Below, piece by piece: positions 32,768 to 45,139 of a stretch of 64,000 nucleotides of DNA (position 1 is the first letter of the stretch; each line of letters opens with the position of its first letter). The stretch is from the NCBI GenBank assembly GCA_024036415.1, contig JAMWET010005032.1, positions 806,332-870,331 on the forward strand. Reading direction: 5' to 3'. Below the pieces are notes generated by a model. That model searched no databases. It saw only the letters and a program-made list of their open reading frames with translations, and had not been told where the DNA came from. Both the position numbers and the translations under genes were made by a program. This stretch comes from Prochilodus magdalenae. Its lineage: Eukaryota; Chordata; Actinopteri; Characiformes; Prochilodontidae.

Positions 32768-33504
32768 GCCTTGTTCTAGAGTCTGATGGCTGATGTTCTA
32801 ATCCTGTGTCCTGAGTCCCAGGCTGTTCTAACTGGTTCTGATGTTCTTATGTTCTGAGCCCCAAACTGTGTATTAGATGGTTCTCATTGTTCTTTGCTCT
32901 GACCCTTGGACACTATCTGGCTCTAAAGGTCCTGTGTTCTAGCTCCCACACTGTGAATGTGAATTAAAACATTTTGAATTATATTATCTTGTATTTGCTT
33001 TTTAGAACTTTTAGGTTACTTTCAAGTGTTTAAAAAATGAGCTTAATTGACCATCTCCATGATTGTAATACTAGTCTGATATTAGTTTTGGAACGGGTGG
33101 TTGTCAATCTAGCTGCAAGGATTCTAATTGTTACAAGATGTAATATTATGGAAGTTAAAAAGCGGAAAGCATAAGTGGATCAGCACACCCCCAACTGGCT
33201 CACTTAACCCCCTTCATTTCTCTGGTCTGTCTGAGTTTACCCCTGAATTGGGGTAAAGTGGGACACAAGACCACTTTTTTTAAAAACAAACATATTTTCA
33301 TTGCCCTTTGTCTTATAGACATTCTGATAACATCCATAGCTAGGAAACACCCTGAATTAATAGGAAAAGTTAAAATTTTACTGATATATCATTTCACCTC
33401 AGCTAGGAAGGAGCATGTGTAAAAAATGGCTCACATTACCCCGCTCTCCCCTACAGGAAGTTGCTTTATATTAGTTGGAAAACTGTTTGGAATAATATCC
33501 AGAT

Positions 33505-33900
33505 AGTGTGTAGATGTGGCCGGCATCTGGCCAAAAGTCTGAGGCAAAGCTGGCCCAAATATTTAAAACATGCAATCAGCTCACATGTTCCAAAACAGAT
33601 CTGGTCCACTTCTGGCGCAGATACGGCAGGACTGCCGAGTGGCAAAGTGCCTGTGAGCCAAAAGTGGCCCACATAGATAAAACTCATTTAGCCCATCTGT
33701 GCCAAAACAGATCTGGTCCACTTCTGGCGCAGATACGGCAGGACTGACGAGTGCGGAGGGCCTGTGAGCCAAAAGTGGCCCACATAGATAAAACTCCAGA
33801 ACTGGGACCCGGTAACCCATGTTGGGAAGTGGGCCAGATGAAAATGGGGAATGTGAGCTTTGGGCCAGAACAGTTTTGCGAGCTGGGCTTCCACTGTTAG
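33505..33900. repeat. Dispersed TGGCCCA/GGGCCAGA-type repeat, with ~110-bp local duplication
   Basis: CCAAAACAGATCTGGTCCAC TTCTGGCGCAGATACGG occurs at 33593 and again at 33703, so the first part is duplicated in tandem with a spacing of 110. The end (GGGCCAGAACAGTTTTGCGA) matches the repeat at 30050. Confidence 0.8.
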
Positions 33901-34917
33901 TGATGGCTTCTAACTAGCGTAGCCGTGTCTAACAGTGTCCAGTTGCTCCTGTTCAGATTAACATCTGTCGTTGGAACTTCCGGCAGTAATGTTGTGGAAG
34001 ATTCCTGCTATCGGAAAAGCAGGGCTGTTAGTCTGCTTCCAGGGAACATGGAGCCCTACTGGTTTCTGCGGTGTCCACTACGTGGTGAACCTCTAAGATG
34101 TGGTTCGAGAGAAGGTTTGGTGATTGTGAACGATTTGGGTGACTATGTGAGCTGTGAGCTCTATGGACAAACTGAAAATGGAATGCCTGTTTTAGCTCCA
34201 TGTCCCTTGTATTCCGGAAAAGTGGGACGGGATCGCTGAAGGACAGAGTGGAAGGACACATCAAGTTAACCTTTAATGGGAAATCGATGATGTAAGAACA
34301 TTTATGTAACAACAAGGTGAACAAGGAGAAACGACCGACTGATCCCGCGGATGACGGTCCAGGGATACAAGTCAACAGCAGGACCGGCATGAAAGAGTCT
34401 GGACACCAGTCATTCCGTTTGGACCTAACCCCAACCCTTAGCAATAGGAAAGCAATTACTCACACTCCCACTTTTCCTTCTGCTCACGCCTGAACTCAGA
34501 GCCACCATGCCCCTGGCCGTATGCCCCTGGCTGTATGCCCCTGGCTGTATTATAGGGGTGTAAATGGGCACTGGAAGTTCCGGAGCGGTTCTTTTCCAGG
34601 TTCTCGGTCGCCACACTAATGTGATCTCCTCTGGGTACTATTCCGGTTTCCATGCTTCCAAAAGTTCTCTCATGGGTTTGCTGTGATGGACACGTCAGTC
34701 ACACTTGTCTTTCAGTTGTCCAAAGGCGCTCAACTTACCGAACCACTGATATGCAAAAATCCCTACCATATGATTCCGACATTCCCAAACGATTGATCAT
34801 GGATTTTACTGGCTCACAGGACTCTGTAGGACCTGACCTCCAAAAGGTTCTTCATTTGTCTGTCCCAAACAGTTTCAGATTCTGGAACCGGTGTTTGAAA
34901 GTACCTGGTATGACGCA
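33700..34917. repeat. Segment A of a 1.4-kb direct duplication
   Basis: This segment is repeated at 35102-36272 at high identity (offset 1401 at the start, 1355 near the end). The differences are mainly small deletions in the second copy, for example loss of two GTATGCCCCTGGCT-type units near 34510-34550. No coding function is recognised. Confidence 0.9.
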
Positions 34918-35101
34918 CATACTTGGCCGATAAACCTGTTCCTGATTTCCCTGGCATTTGGGAAAAGGCTGGAATAGCAGAACCATGTTCACTGTAGGAA
35001 GCGCTGGCAGAGGAAGGCATCGGAACAGGAAGGCTAAGGCAGGAGAAATGTCCGTTACCGTTCGACCATTCGTGCACAGTAACTTAATAAAGAATCTGAA
35101 G
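34918..35101. repeat. Segment B, also present inverted at 36611-36792
   Basis: The segment starts CATACTTGGCCGATAAACCT and ends TTAATAAAGAATCTGAAG. Its reverse complement occurs at 36611-36792 almost without change. It separates the two A copies. Confidence 0.9.
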
Positions 35102-36272
35102 TGCCAAAACAGATCTGGTCCACTTCTGGCGCAGATACGGCAGGACTGACGAGTGCGGAGGGCCTGTGAGCCAAAAGTGGCCCACATAGATAAAACTCCA
35201 GAACTGGGACCCGGTAACCCATGTTGGGAAGTGGGCCAGATGAAAATGGGGAATGTGAGCTTTGGGCCAGAACAGTTTTGCGAGCTGGGCTTCCACTGTT
35301 AGTGATGGCTTCTAACTAGCGTAGCCGTGTCTAACAGTGTCCAGTTGCTCCTGTTCAGATTAACATCTGTCGTTGGAACTTCCGGCAGTAATGTTGTGGA
35401 AAAGCAGGGCTGTTAGTCCGTTTCCAGCGAACATGGATTTCTGCGGTGTCCACTACGTGGTGAACCTCTAAGATGTGGTTTGAGAGAAGGTTTGGTGATT
35501 GTGAACGATTTGGGTGACTATTGACGCCCAGTGTTTGTGAGCTCTATGGACAAACTGAAAGCTGAATGCCTGTTTTAGCTCCATGTCCCTTGTATTCCGG
35601 AAAAGTGGGACGGGATCGCTGAAGGACAGAGTGGAAGGACACATCAAGTTAACCTTTAATGGGAAATCGATGATGTAAGAACATTTATGTAACAACAAGG
35701 TGAACAAGGAGAAATGACCAAATGATCCCGCGGATGACGGTCCAGGGATACAAGCCAACAGCAGGACCGGCATGAAAGAGTCTGGACACCAGTCATTCCG
35801 TTTGGACCTAACCCCAACCCTTAGCAATAGGAAAGCAATTACTCACACTCCCACTTTTCCTTCTGCTCACGCCTGAACTCAGAGCCACCATGCCCCTGGC
35901 TGTATTATAGGGGTGTAAATGGGCACTGGAAGTTCCGGAGCGGTTCTTTTCCAGGTTCTCGGTCTTCACACTAATGTGATCTCCTCTGGGTACTATTCCG
36001 GTTTCCATGCTTCCAAAAGTTCTCTCATGGGTTTGCCGTGATGGACACGTCAGTCACACTTGTCTTTCAGTTGTCCAAAGGCGCTCAACTTACCGAACCA
36101 CTGATATGCAAAAATCCCTACCATATGATTCCGACATTCCCAAAAGATTGATCATGGATTTTACTGGCTCACAGGACTCTGTAGGACCTGACCTCCAAAA
36201 GGTTCTTCATTTGTCTGTCCCAAACAGTTTCAGATTCTGGAACCGGTGTTTGAAAGTACCTGGTATGACGCA
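35102..36272. repeat. Segment A' (second copy of the direct duplication)
   Basis: Matches 33701-34917. After CCTGGTATGACGCACAT the two copies part: copy one enters segment B, copy two enters sequence starting GGAAAACTGGAATATTGG. Confidence 0.9.
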
Positions 36273-36610
36273 CATGGAAAACTGGAATATTGGAAATATA
36301 CCGGATAACATGCTGAGTGAGTCCTCTCCAGAGTCACCAGAGGAATTCCCCATGTGTCCCTGAACCCACAGCTGGCCCGTCTTCAGATCCCATTGTCCCA
36401 GGCCTTCAGTGAAGGAATAAAGATCCTGTTCCAGGCATTCAGGAATGCCATAATACACACATATGGAGCATACGGAGTGAATCCAAACGAGGTGTCTTCT
36501 CCGACCCAGTAAAGAACAGAGCCGAACATCTCACCATGACCCAGAGGGCAGGAGGAGGGGGAGGGGCAGCTGGGTTTAGGCTGACGACCTGCTCATGACC
36601 CGGCTTCAAA
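36273..36610. repeat. Continuation of the dispersed repeat seen inverted at 28440
   Basis: Parts near 36320-36450 correspond to inverted sequence of 28500-28680. The remainder is unassigned. Confidence 0.4.
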
Positions 36611-36792
36611 CTTCAGATTCTTTATTAAGTTACTGTGCACGAATGGTCGAACGGTAACGGACATTTCTCCTGCCTTAGCCTTCCTGTTCCGATGCCTTCC
36701 TCTCCCAGCGCTTCCTACAGTGAACATGGTTCTGCTATTCCAGCCTTTTCCCAAATGCCAGGGAAATCAGGAACAGGTTTATCGGCCAAGTA
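36611..36792. repeat. Segment B' (inverted copy of 34918-35101)
   Basis: It starts CTTCAGATTCTTTATTAAGT and ends TATCGGCCAAGTATG, the reverse complement of segment B. Confidence 0.9.
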
Positions 36793-36848
36793 TGTCGACA
36801 CACACGGGGAATCCGGCTCCAGCAGATTGTGTTTCTCTCACACTGACA

Positions 36849-39800
36849 GTCCACATACACACAGACTCCGCACACGACTCCGCACACACAGTGACTCCAC
36901 ACGCACGATATACACAGACTCCGCACACGACTCCGCACACACAATATACACAGTGACTCCACACACACAATATACACAGTGACTTCACACACACAATATA
37001 CGCAGTGACTCCACACACATGATATACACAGACTCCGCACACGACTCCGCACACACAGTGACTCCACACGCACGATATATACAGACTCCGCACACGACTC
37101 CGCACACACAGTGACTCCACACGCACGATATATACAGACTCCGCACACGACTCCGCACACACAACATACAGAGACTCCGCACACGACTCCGCACACACAG
37201 GGACTCCACACACGATATACACAGTGACTCCACACACACAATATACACAGTGACTCCACACACACGATATACACAGTGACTCCACACACATGATATACAC
37301 TACTCCACACAAACAGTGACTCCATACGCACGATATACACAGACTCCGCACACGACTCCGCACACACAATATACAGAGACTCCGCACACAGTGACTCCAC
37401 ACACATGATATACACAGTGACTCCACACACACAATATACGCAGTGACTCCACAAACATGATATACACGACTCCACACAAACAGTGACTCCATACGCACGA
37501 CGATACACAGACTCCGCACACGACTCCGCACACACAATATACAGAGACTCCGCACACAGAGACTCCACACACATGATATACACAGTGACTCCACACACAC
37601 AATATACGCAGTGACTCCACAAACATGATATACACGACTCCACACAAACAGTGACTCCATACGCACGATATACACAGACTCCGCACACGACTCCGCACAC
37701 ACAATATACAGAGACTCCGCACACAGAGACTCCACACACATGATATACACAGTGACTCCACACACACAATATACGCAGTGACTCCACACACACGATATAC
37801 ACAGACTCCGCACACGACTCCACACACACAGTGACTCCACACACACGATATACACAGTGACTCCACACACACAATATACACAGTGACTTCACACACACAA
37901 TATACGCAGTGACTCCACACACACGATATAAACAGACTCCGCACAAACAGTGACTCCACACACACGATATAAACAGACTCCGCACAAACAGTGACTCCAC
38001 ACACACAATATACACAGCGACTTCACACACAATATACGCAGTGACTCCACACACATGATATACACAGACTCCGCACACGACTCCACACACAGTGACTCCA
38101 CACACACAATATACACAGGCTGTGCACACAACTCTGCACACACAATATATACAGACTCCGCACACAACTCCGCACACACGATATACACAGTGACTCCACA
38201 CACACAATATACACAGTGACTTCACACACACAATATACGCAGTGACTCCACACACACGATATACACAGTGACTCCACACACACGATATACACAGTGACTC
38301 CACACACACAATATACACAGTGACTCCACAAACATGATATACACGACTCCACACAAACAGTGACTCCATACGCACGATATACACAGACTCCGCACACGAC
38401 TCCGCACACACAATATACAGAGACTCCGCACACAGTGACTCCACACACATGATATACACAGTGACTCCACACACACGATATACACAGTGACTCCACACAC
38501 ACGATATACACAGACTCCGCACACGACTCCACACACACAGTGACTCCACACACACGATATACACAGTGACTCCACACACACAATATACACAGTGACTTCA
38601 CACACACAAAATACGCAGTGACTCCACACACACGATATAAACAGACTCCGCACACGACTCCACACACACAATATACACAGCGACTTCACACACAATATAC
38701 GCAGTGACTCCACACACATGATATACACAGACTCCGCACACGACTCCACACACACAGTGACTCCACACACACAATATACACAGGCTGTGCACACAACTCT
38801 GCACACACAATATATACAGACTCCGCACACAACTCCGCACACACGATATACACAGTGACTCCACACACACAATATACACAGTGACTTCACACACACAATA
38901 TACGCAGTGACTCCACACACATGATATACACAGACTCCGCACACGACTCCACACACACAGTGACTCCACACACACAATATACACAGGCTGTGCACACAAC
39001 TCTGCACACACAATATATACAGACTCCGCACACAACTCCGCACACAGGATATACAGAGACTCCGCACACGACTCCACACACACGATATACACAATGACTC
39101 CACACACATTATACAATTACTCCACACACACGATATACACAGTGACTCCACACACATTATACACAGTGACTCCGCACACGACTCCACACACACAGTGACT
39201 CCACACACACACACAATGTACACAGACTCTGCACACGACTCCACACACACGATATATACAGACTCCACACACAGTGACTCCACACACACAGTGACTCCAC
39301 ACAAACGATATATAGTGATTCCACACACACAATATACACAGTGACTCCACACACACAATATACACAGTGACTCCACACATACAGTGACTCCACACACACG
39401 ATATACACAGTGACTCCACACACACAGTATACACAGTGACTCCACACACATTATACACAATGAATCCACACACACGATATACACAGTGACTCCGCACACG
39501 ACTCCACACACACATGATATACACAGACTCCGCACACGACTCCACACACACAATATACACAATGACTCCACACACATTACACACAGTGACTACACACACA
39601 CACGATATACACAGACTCTGCACACGACTCCACACACACAATATACATTGTGAATCCACACACAGTGACTCCACACACACAGTGACTTCACGCACACGAT
39701 ATACACAGTGACTCCAAACACACAGTGACTCCACATAAACGATATACACAGTGACTCCACACACACACAGTGACTCCACACACACAATATACACAGTGAC

Positions 39801-39944
39801 TCCACACACACAATATACACAGTGACTCCACACACAGTGACTCCACACACACAATATACACAGTGACTCCACACACACGATATACACAGACTCTGCACAC
39901 GACTCCGCACACACGATATACACAGTGACTCCACACACATGATG
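36849..39944. repeat. CA-rich minisatellite (~26-bp units), 3.1 kb
   Basis: Units such as GTGACTCCACACACACAATA TACACA (26 bp) mix with GACTCCGCACACGACTCCGC ACACAC units. Because the unit is not a multiple of three, all minus-strand frames are open for long distances, giving Cys/Val/Ser-rich translations of up to 614 codons. Larger blocks, such as the one with ACAGGCTGTGCACACAACTC TGC near 38115, 38780 and 38985, are themselves repeated. No gene is implied. Confidence 0.96.
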
Positions 39945-40439
39945 TACTGTGAAGAGACTCTGGTGTATGATCTGGCATGTGAGTGACACCGGTGAACACC
40001 ATGGAGGAACAGAGGTAACTATGGTCCAGCCGGTGATGTGACTGGTCAGCTGGTTATGAAGGTGAAACAGCTGACCAGGCCCATCACGTAAAGCACGTCA
40101 GTGTGGTAAGCACTGAACAGGTGGAGATCACGAATCCTGATGGAACCCTGGGTGGACCAACCAGATGCTTTGGGATGAAACAGTTAAAGGGTGAGGGAGT
40201 GGAGTCGAGCGATACCCAAGAGGCCCACACAAAGGCAGCCAATCAGACAGGGGCTGGACTAAACTACCAAACAGACAGGAGAGTAAGGGACAGGGCCAAC
40301 ACGTCGAGAAGGGCTCTGTGTGCCGTGGGAAAAGTTGGGGACACTTTGCAAAGTAGGAGACTGAACAGGAGTATACACTCAGCATCAAACAACAGTTGGA
40401 CCCAGGCAGAATGCTGTTGGGAAGGAGGATAAAGGTGAC
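39945..40439. other. Unassigned spacer
   Basis: Nothing recognised; a 109-codon open frame at 40103-40432 has no family features. Confidence 0.3.
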
Positions 40440-40755
40440 CAGGATCAATAACTGATGATAAATTTAGACTGATATGATCAATATTTATTGAGCTACACAT
40501 ACAGAAGTCTGTCTCTCAGTATGGCGTCGGGCCGCCGTGTTCGCTAACCCAACACACCAGACGTCTCGGTATGGAGCTGTAGAGGTTCCTAATGGTGTCC
40601 TGTGGTAATCCATCCCATGCAGCTTGAACATCCTCACACAGTTCCTGCAGATGGTGCGGTAGGGGTGGAGGTGGAGCCACACCAGGCCTTCTAAACTCTG
40701 TCCATCTTGGTGCTGACCATGGTGCCTCCACACACGGATTCGTTGGGCGTCCCCC
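40440..40755 (-). mobile_element. Internally deleted Tc1-like element (copy 5), truncated
   Basis: On the minus strand it reads DAQRIRVWRHHGQHQDG, then the shared deletion junction, QELCEDVQAAWDGLPQDTIR and the family tail (GATCAATAACTGATGATAAA). It is cut at 40755, where the 42-bp satellite begins. Confidence 0.75.
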
Positions 40756-40769
40756 AAGTGTCTAGCTGT

Positions 40770-43700
40770 TTACTTCACTTGTACTTCCACACACTGGCCA
40801 CTTTATTAGAAACACCCACCTTGTGCTTCCTCTCACTGGCCACTTTATTAGAAACACCCACCTTGTGCTTCCACTCACTGGCCACTTTATTAGAAACACC
40901 CACCTTGTGCTTCCACTCACTGGCCACTTTATTAGAAACGCCCACCTTGTGCTTCCTCTCACTGGCCACTTTATTAGAAACACCCACCTTGTGCTTCCAC
41001 TCACTGGCCACTTTATTAGGAACACCCACCTTGTGCTTCCTCTCACTGGCCACTTTATTAGGAACACCCACCTTGTGCTTCCACTCACTGGCCACTTTAT
41101 TAGAAACACCCACCTTGTGCTTCCCCTAACTGGCCACTTTATTAGAAACACCCACCTTGTGCTTCCACTCACTGGCCACTTTATTAGAAACACCCACCTT
41201 GTGCTTCCACTCACTGGCCACTTTATTAGAAACACCTACCTTGTGCTTCCTCTCACTGGCCACTTTATTAGAAACACCCACCTTGTGCTTCCACTCACTG
41301 GCCACTTTATTAGAAACACCTACCTTGTGCTTCCTCTCACTGGCCACTTTATTAGAAACACCCACCTTGTACTTCCACTCACTGGCCACTTTATTAGAAA
41401 CACCTACCTTGTGCTTCCACTCACTGGCCACTTTATTAGAAACACCTACCTTGTATTTCCTCTCACTGGCCACTTTATTAGAAACGCCTACCCTTTTCTT
41501 CCACTCACTGGCCACTTTATTAGGAACACCCACCGTGTGCTTCCTCTCACTGGCCACTTTATTAGAAACACAGACCTTGTGAATCCACTCACTGGCCACT
41601 TTATTAGAAACACCCACCTTGTGCTTCCACTCACTGGCCACTTTATTAGAAACACCCACCTTGTGCTTCCACTCACTGGCCACTTTATTAGAAACACAGA
41701 CCTTGTGCTTCCACTCACTGGCCACTTTATTAGAAACACCCACCTCATGCTTCCACTCACTGGCCACTTTATTAGAAACACCCACCTTGTGCTTCCACTC
41801 ACTGGCCACTTTATTAGAAACACCTACCTTGTGCTTCCACTCACTGGCCACTTTATTAGAAACACCCACCTTGTGCTTCCACTCACTGGCCACTTTATTA
41901 GAAACACCCACCTTGTGCTTCCTCTCACTGGCCACTTTATTAGAAACACCCACCTTGTGCTTCCACTCACTGGCCACTTTATTAGAAACACCTACCCTGT
42001 ATTTCCACACACTGGCCACTTTATTAGAAACACCCACTTCATGCTTCCACTCACTGGCCACTTTATTAGAAACACCCACCTCATGCTTCCACTCACTGGC
42101 CACTTTATTAGAAACACCTACCCTGTATTTCCACACACTGGCCACTTTATTAGAAACACCCACCTTGTGCTTCCACTAACTGGCCACTTTATTAGAAACA
42201 CCCACCTTGTGCTTCCACTCACTGGCCACTTTATTAGAAACACCCACCTTGTGCTTCCACTCACTGGCCACTTTATTAGAAACACCTACCTTGTGCTTCC
42301 TCTCACTGGCCACTTTATTAGAAACACCCACCTTGTGCTTCCACTCACTGGCCACTTTATTAGAAACACCTACCTTGTGCTTCCTCTCACTGGCCACTTT
42401 ATTAGAAACACCCACCTTGTGCTTCCACTCACTGGCCACTTTATTAGAAACACCTACCTTGTGCTTCCTCTCACTGGCCACTTTATTAGAAACGCCTACC
42501 CTTTTCTTCCACTCACTGGCCACTTTATTAGGAACACCCACCTTGTGCTTCCTCTCACTGGCCACTTTATTAGAAACACAGACCTTGGGAATCCACTCAC
42601 TGGCCACTTTATTAGAAACACCCACCTTGTGCTTCCACTCACTGGCCACTTTATTAGAAACACCCACCTTGTGCTTCCACTCACTGGCCACTTTATTAGA
42701 AACACCCACCTTGTGCTTCCACTCACTGGCCACTTTATTAGAAACACAGACCTTGTGCTTCCACTCACTGGCCACTTTATTAGAAACACCCACCTCATGC
42801 TTCCACTCACTGGCCACTTTATTAGAAACACCCACCTTGTGCTTCCACTCACTGGCCACTTTATTAGAAACACCCACCTCATGCTTCCACTCACTGGCCA
42901 CTTTATTAGAAACACAGACCTTGTGCTTCCACTCACTGGCCACTTTATTAGAAACACCCACCTTGTGCTTCCACTCACTGGCCACTTTATTAGAAACACC
43001 CACCTTGTGCTTCCACTCACTGGCCACTTTATTAGAAACACAGACCTTGGGAATCCACTCACTGGCCACTTTATTAGAAACACCCACCTTGTGCTTCCAC
43101 TCACTGGCCACTTTATTAGAAACACCTACCTTGTGCTTCCACTCACTGGCCACTTTATTAGAAACACAGACCTTGTGCTTCCACTCACTGGCCACTTTAT
43201 TAGAAACACCCACCTCATGCTTCCACTCACTGGCCACTTTATTAGAAACACCCACCTCGTGCTTCCACTCACTGGCCACTTTATTAGAAACACCCACCTT
43301 GTGCTTCCACTCACTGGCCACTTTATTAGAAACACCCACCTTGTGCTTCCACTCACTGGCCACTTTATTAGAAACACAGACCTTGTGCTTCCACTCACTG
43401 GCCACTTTATTAGAAACACCCACCTCATGCTTCCACTCACTGGCCACTTTATTAGAAACACCCACCTCGTGCTTCCACTCACTGGCCACTTTATTAGAAA
43501 CACCCACCTTGTGCTTCCACTCACTGGCCACTTTATTAGAAACACCAACCTTGTGCTTCCTCTCACTGGCCACTTTATTAGAAACGCCTACCCTTTTCTT
43601 CCACTCACTGGCCACTTTATTAGAAACACCCACCTTGTGCTTCCACTCACTGGCCACTTTATTAGAAACACCCACCTTGTGCTTCCTCTCACTGGCCACT

Positions 43701-44350
43701 TTATTAGAAACACCTACCTTGTGCTTTCACTCCCTGGCCAATTTATTAGAAACACCCACCTTTGTGCTTCCTTTCACTGGCCACTTTATTGGAAACCCCG
43801 TCTATGTGCTTACTCTCACTGGCCACTTTATTAGAAACACCTACCTTGTGCCTCCTCTCACTGGCCACTTTATTAGAAACACCCACCTTGTGCTTCCACA
43901 CACTGGCCACTTTATTAGAAACACCCACCTTGTGCTTCCTCTCACTGGCCACTTTATTAGAAACACTGCCTTGTGCTTCCACTCACTGGCCACTTTATTA
44001 GAAACACCCACCTTGTGCTTCCTCTCACTGGCCACTTTATTAGAAACACCCACCTTGTGCTTCCTCTCACTGGCCACTTTATTAGAAACACTGCCTTGTG
44101 CTTCCACTCACTGGCCACTTTATTAGAAACACCCACCTTGTGCTTCCTCTCACTGGCCACTTTATTAGAAACACCGACGTTGTAAATCCACTCACTGGCC
44201 ACTTTATTAGAAACACCGACGTTGTGAATCCACTCACTGGCCACTTTATTAGAAACACCCACCTTGTGCTTCCTCTCACTGGCCACTTTATTAGAAACAC
44301 CCACCTTGTATTTCCCCTCACTGGCCACTTTATTAGAAACGCCCACCTTG
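40770..44350. repeat. 42-bp satellite, ~85 units, with higher-order structure
   Basis: The unit is CTCACTGGCCACTTTATTAG AAACACCCACCTTGTGCTTC CA (42 bp), kept in exact register for most of 3.58 kb. As 42 is 14 codons, every frame that has no stop in one unit is open across the array; the pattern LPLTGHFIRNTHLV gives a 1003-codon frame. The rare variant CCCTTTTCTT occurs at 41491, 42499 and 43591, spacings of 24 and 26 units, with the same neighbouring variants. This shows amplification in blocks. Confidence 0.98.
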
Positions 44351-44995
44351 CCATTGATGCTGTCATGCTATGATCTAGTTGATGCTCATCTTCTTTTGTT
44401 CTTCAAGCTGCACTCATATGAAGAACCAAACAGACGTCTTTGGTTCCAGTATCCGGTACTCCCATGACCACTTTGCTGGACCGGGGTTCCTTTGTGGTGC
44501 TGGCTCCTTTGTGTGCGCTGTGGGGGTGCTTTGGGCCGGTCTGTGTTCTTTGTTGGTCAGGAAGTTTGGGGAACTCCTTTCCTTTGTTGTGTGGTTGCAC
44601 TAGGGATTAGTAAGTGTTTCTGTTGAAGTTAGGGTGGGTTCCGTTTCTGGCCGTTTCTGTCTTCATGTTTTGGTCTCACAACAGCATGCATTTTCCACTA
44701 CGCCATCACTGACTCCACCCGTGTCCTAACAGAAACTCCAGATAAAAAGGTCAGTGGGTCTCATGTGTTTTCTAAATAAGTGGGACCATAACCATCTGGT
44801 TTGTTTCCTCCACATCATGAGAACGTGCCTGAGTCCAGCACATGATTGGCACAGGAAAGCTGATGTAGCCGGCCAGCTACATCTACAACAGCAGCATGAT
44901 AAAGTGTGCTCTCAACCCGGACATCGTCTTTTCCAGGTTTCCTCTTAAAGAAGACTCCGGGCCGGCAAAGCCAGCACAGCCAGCCATGCTATTAC
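44351..44995. other. Unassigned spacer
   Basis: Nothing recognised; the CTTTGTGTGCGCTGTGGGGG region has no coding character. Confidence 0.3.
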
Positions 44996-45070
44996 AGTAA
45001 CTCCCCTGTGGCCTCTACAGCTCCATGCCGAGACGTCTGGCATCTGACCTTTATCCTCCTTCCCAAGTTT
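44996..45070 (+). mobile_element. Short Tc1-family 3' fragment
   Basis: GCCTCTACAGCTCCATGCCG AGACGTCTGGC followed by CCTTTATCCTCCTTCCCAA matches the C-terminal part and distal tail of the deleted family, with the middle missing. Confidence 0.6.
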
Positions 45071-45139
45071 GGAAAGCTTGACCTCCTTGTTCAGGGGCTA
45101 AGCTCTCAGAATCTTCATCATGACCCCATGTGATAAGGC

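Larger units (their letters stand above)
31041..33451 (+). mobile_element. Complete-ended pogo-like DNA transposon (non-autonomous)
   Basis: The ends are perfect inverted repeats of 19 bp (GGGGAGAGCGGGGTAATGT), flanked on both sides by TA (31039-31040 and 33452-33453), the target duplication of the Tc1/mariner/pogo superfamily. Subterminal regions repeat a GGGGTAA-GTGAGAC motif on the left (31069, 31430s) and its like on the right (33240s), as expected for transposase binding sites. Inside is a helix-turn-helix start (31569) and an open tail ORF (31745-32767). The catalytic DDE segment that should lie between them is missing, so the copy cannot move by itself. Total length is 2411 bp. Confidence 0.85.

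Noticed and set aside
31039..33453. Intact autonomous pogo transposase
   Set aside because: The catalytic DDE segment is absent between HTH and tail, and the two parts are in different frames.
36735..39989. Cys/Val/Ser-rich open frames of up to 614 codons on the minus strand
   Set aside because: They arise from the CA-rich minisatellite read in all three frames; no domain or flanking coding sequence.
40823..43834. 1003-codon open frame with 14-residue repeats (LPLTGHFIRNTHLV), and long frames on both strands
   Set aside because: The 42-bp unit is a multiple of three and lacks stops in several frames, so any frame is open. There is no unique sequence, start context or splice signal, and variation does not favour one frame.
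40770..44350. CRISPR-like regular repeats
   Set aside because: There are no unique spacers; the whole 42-bp unit repeats head to tail. The context is a vertebrate genome.
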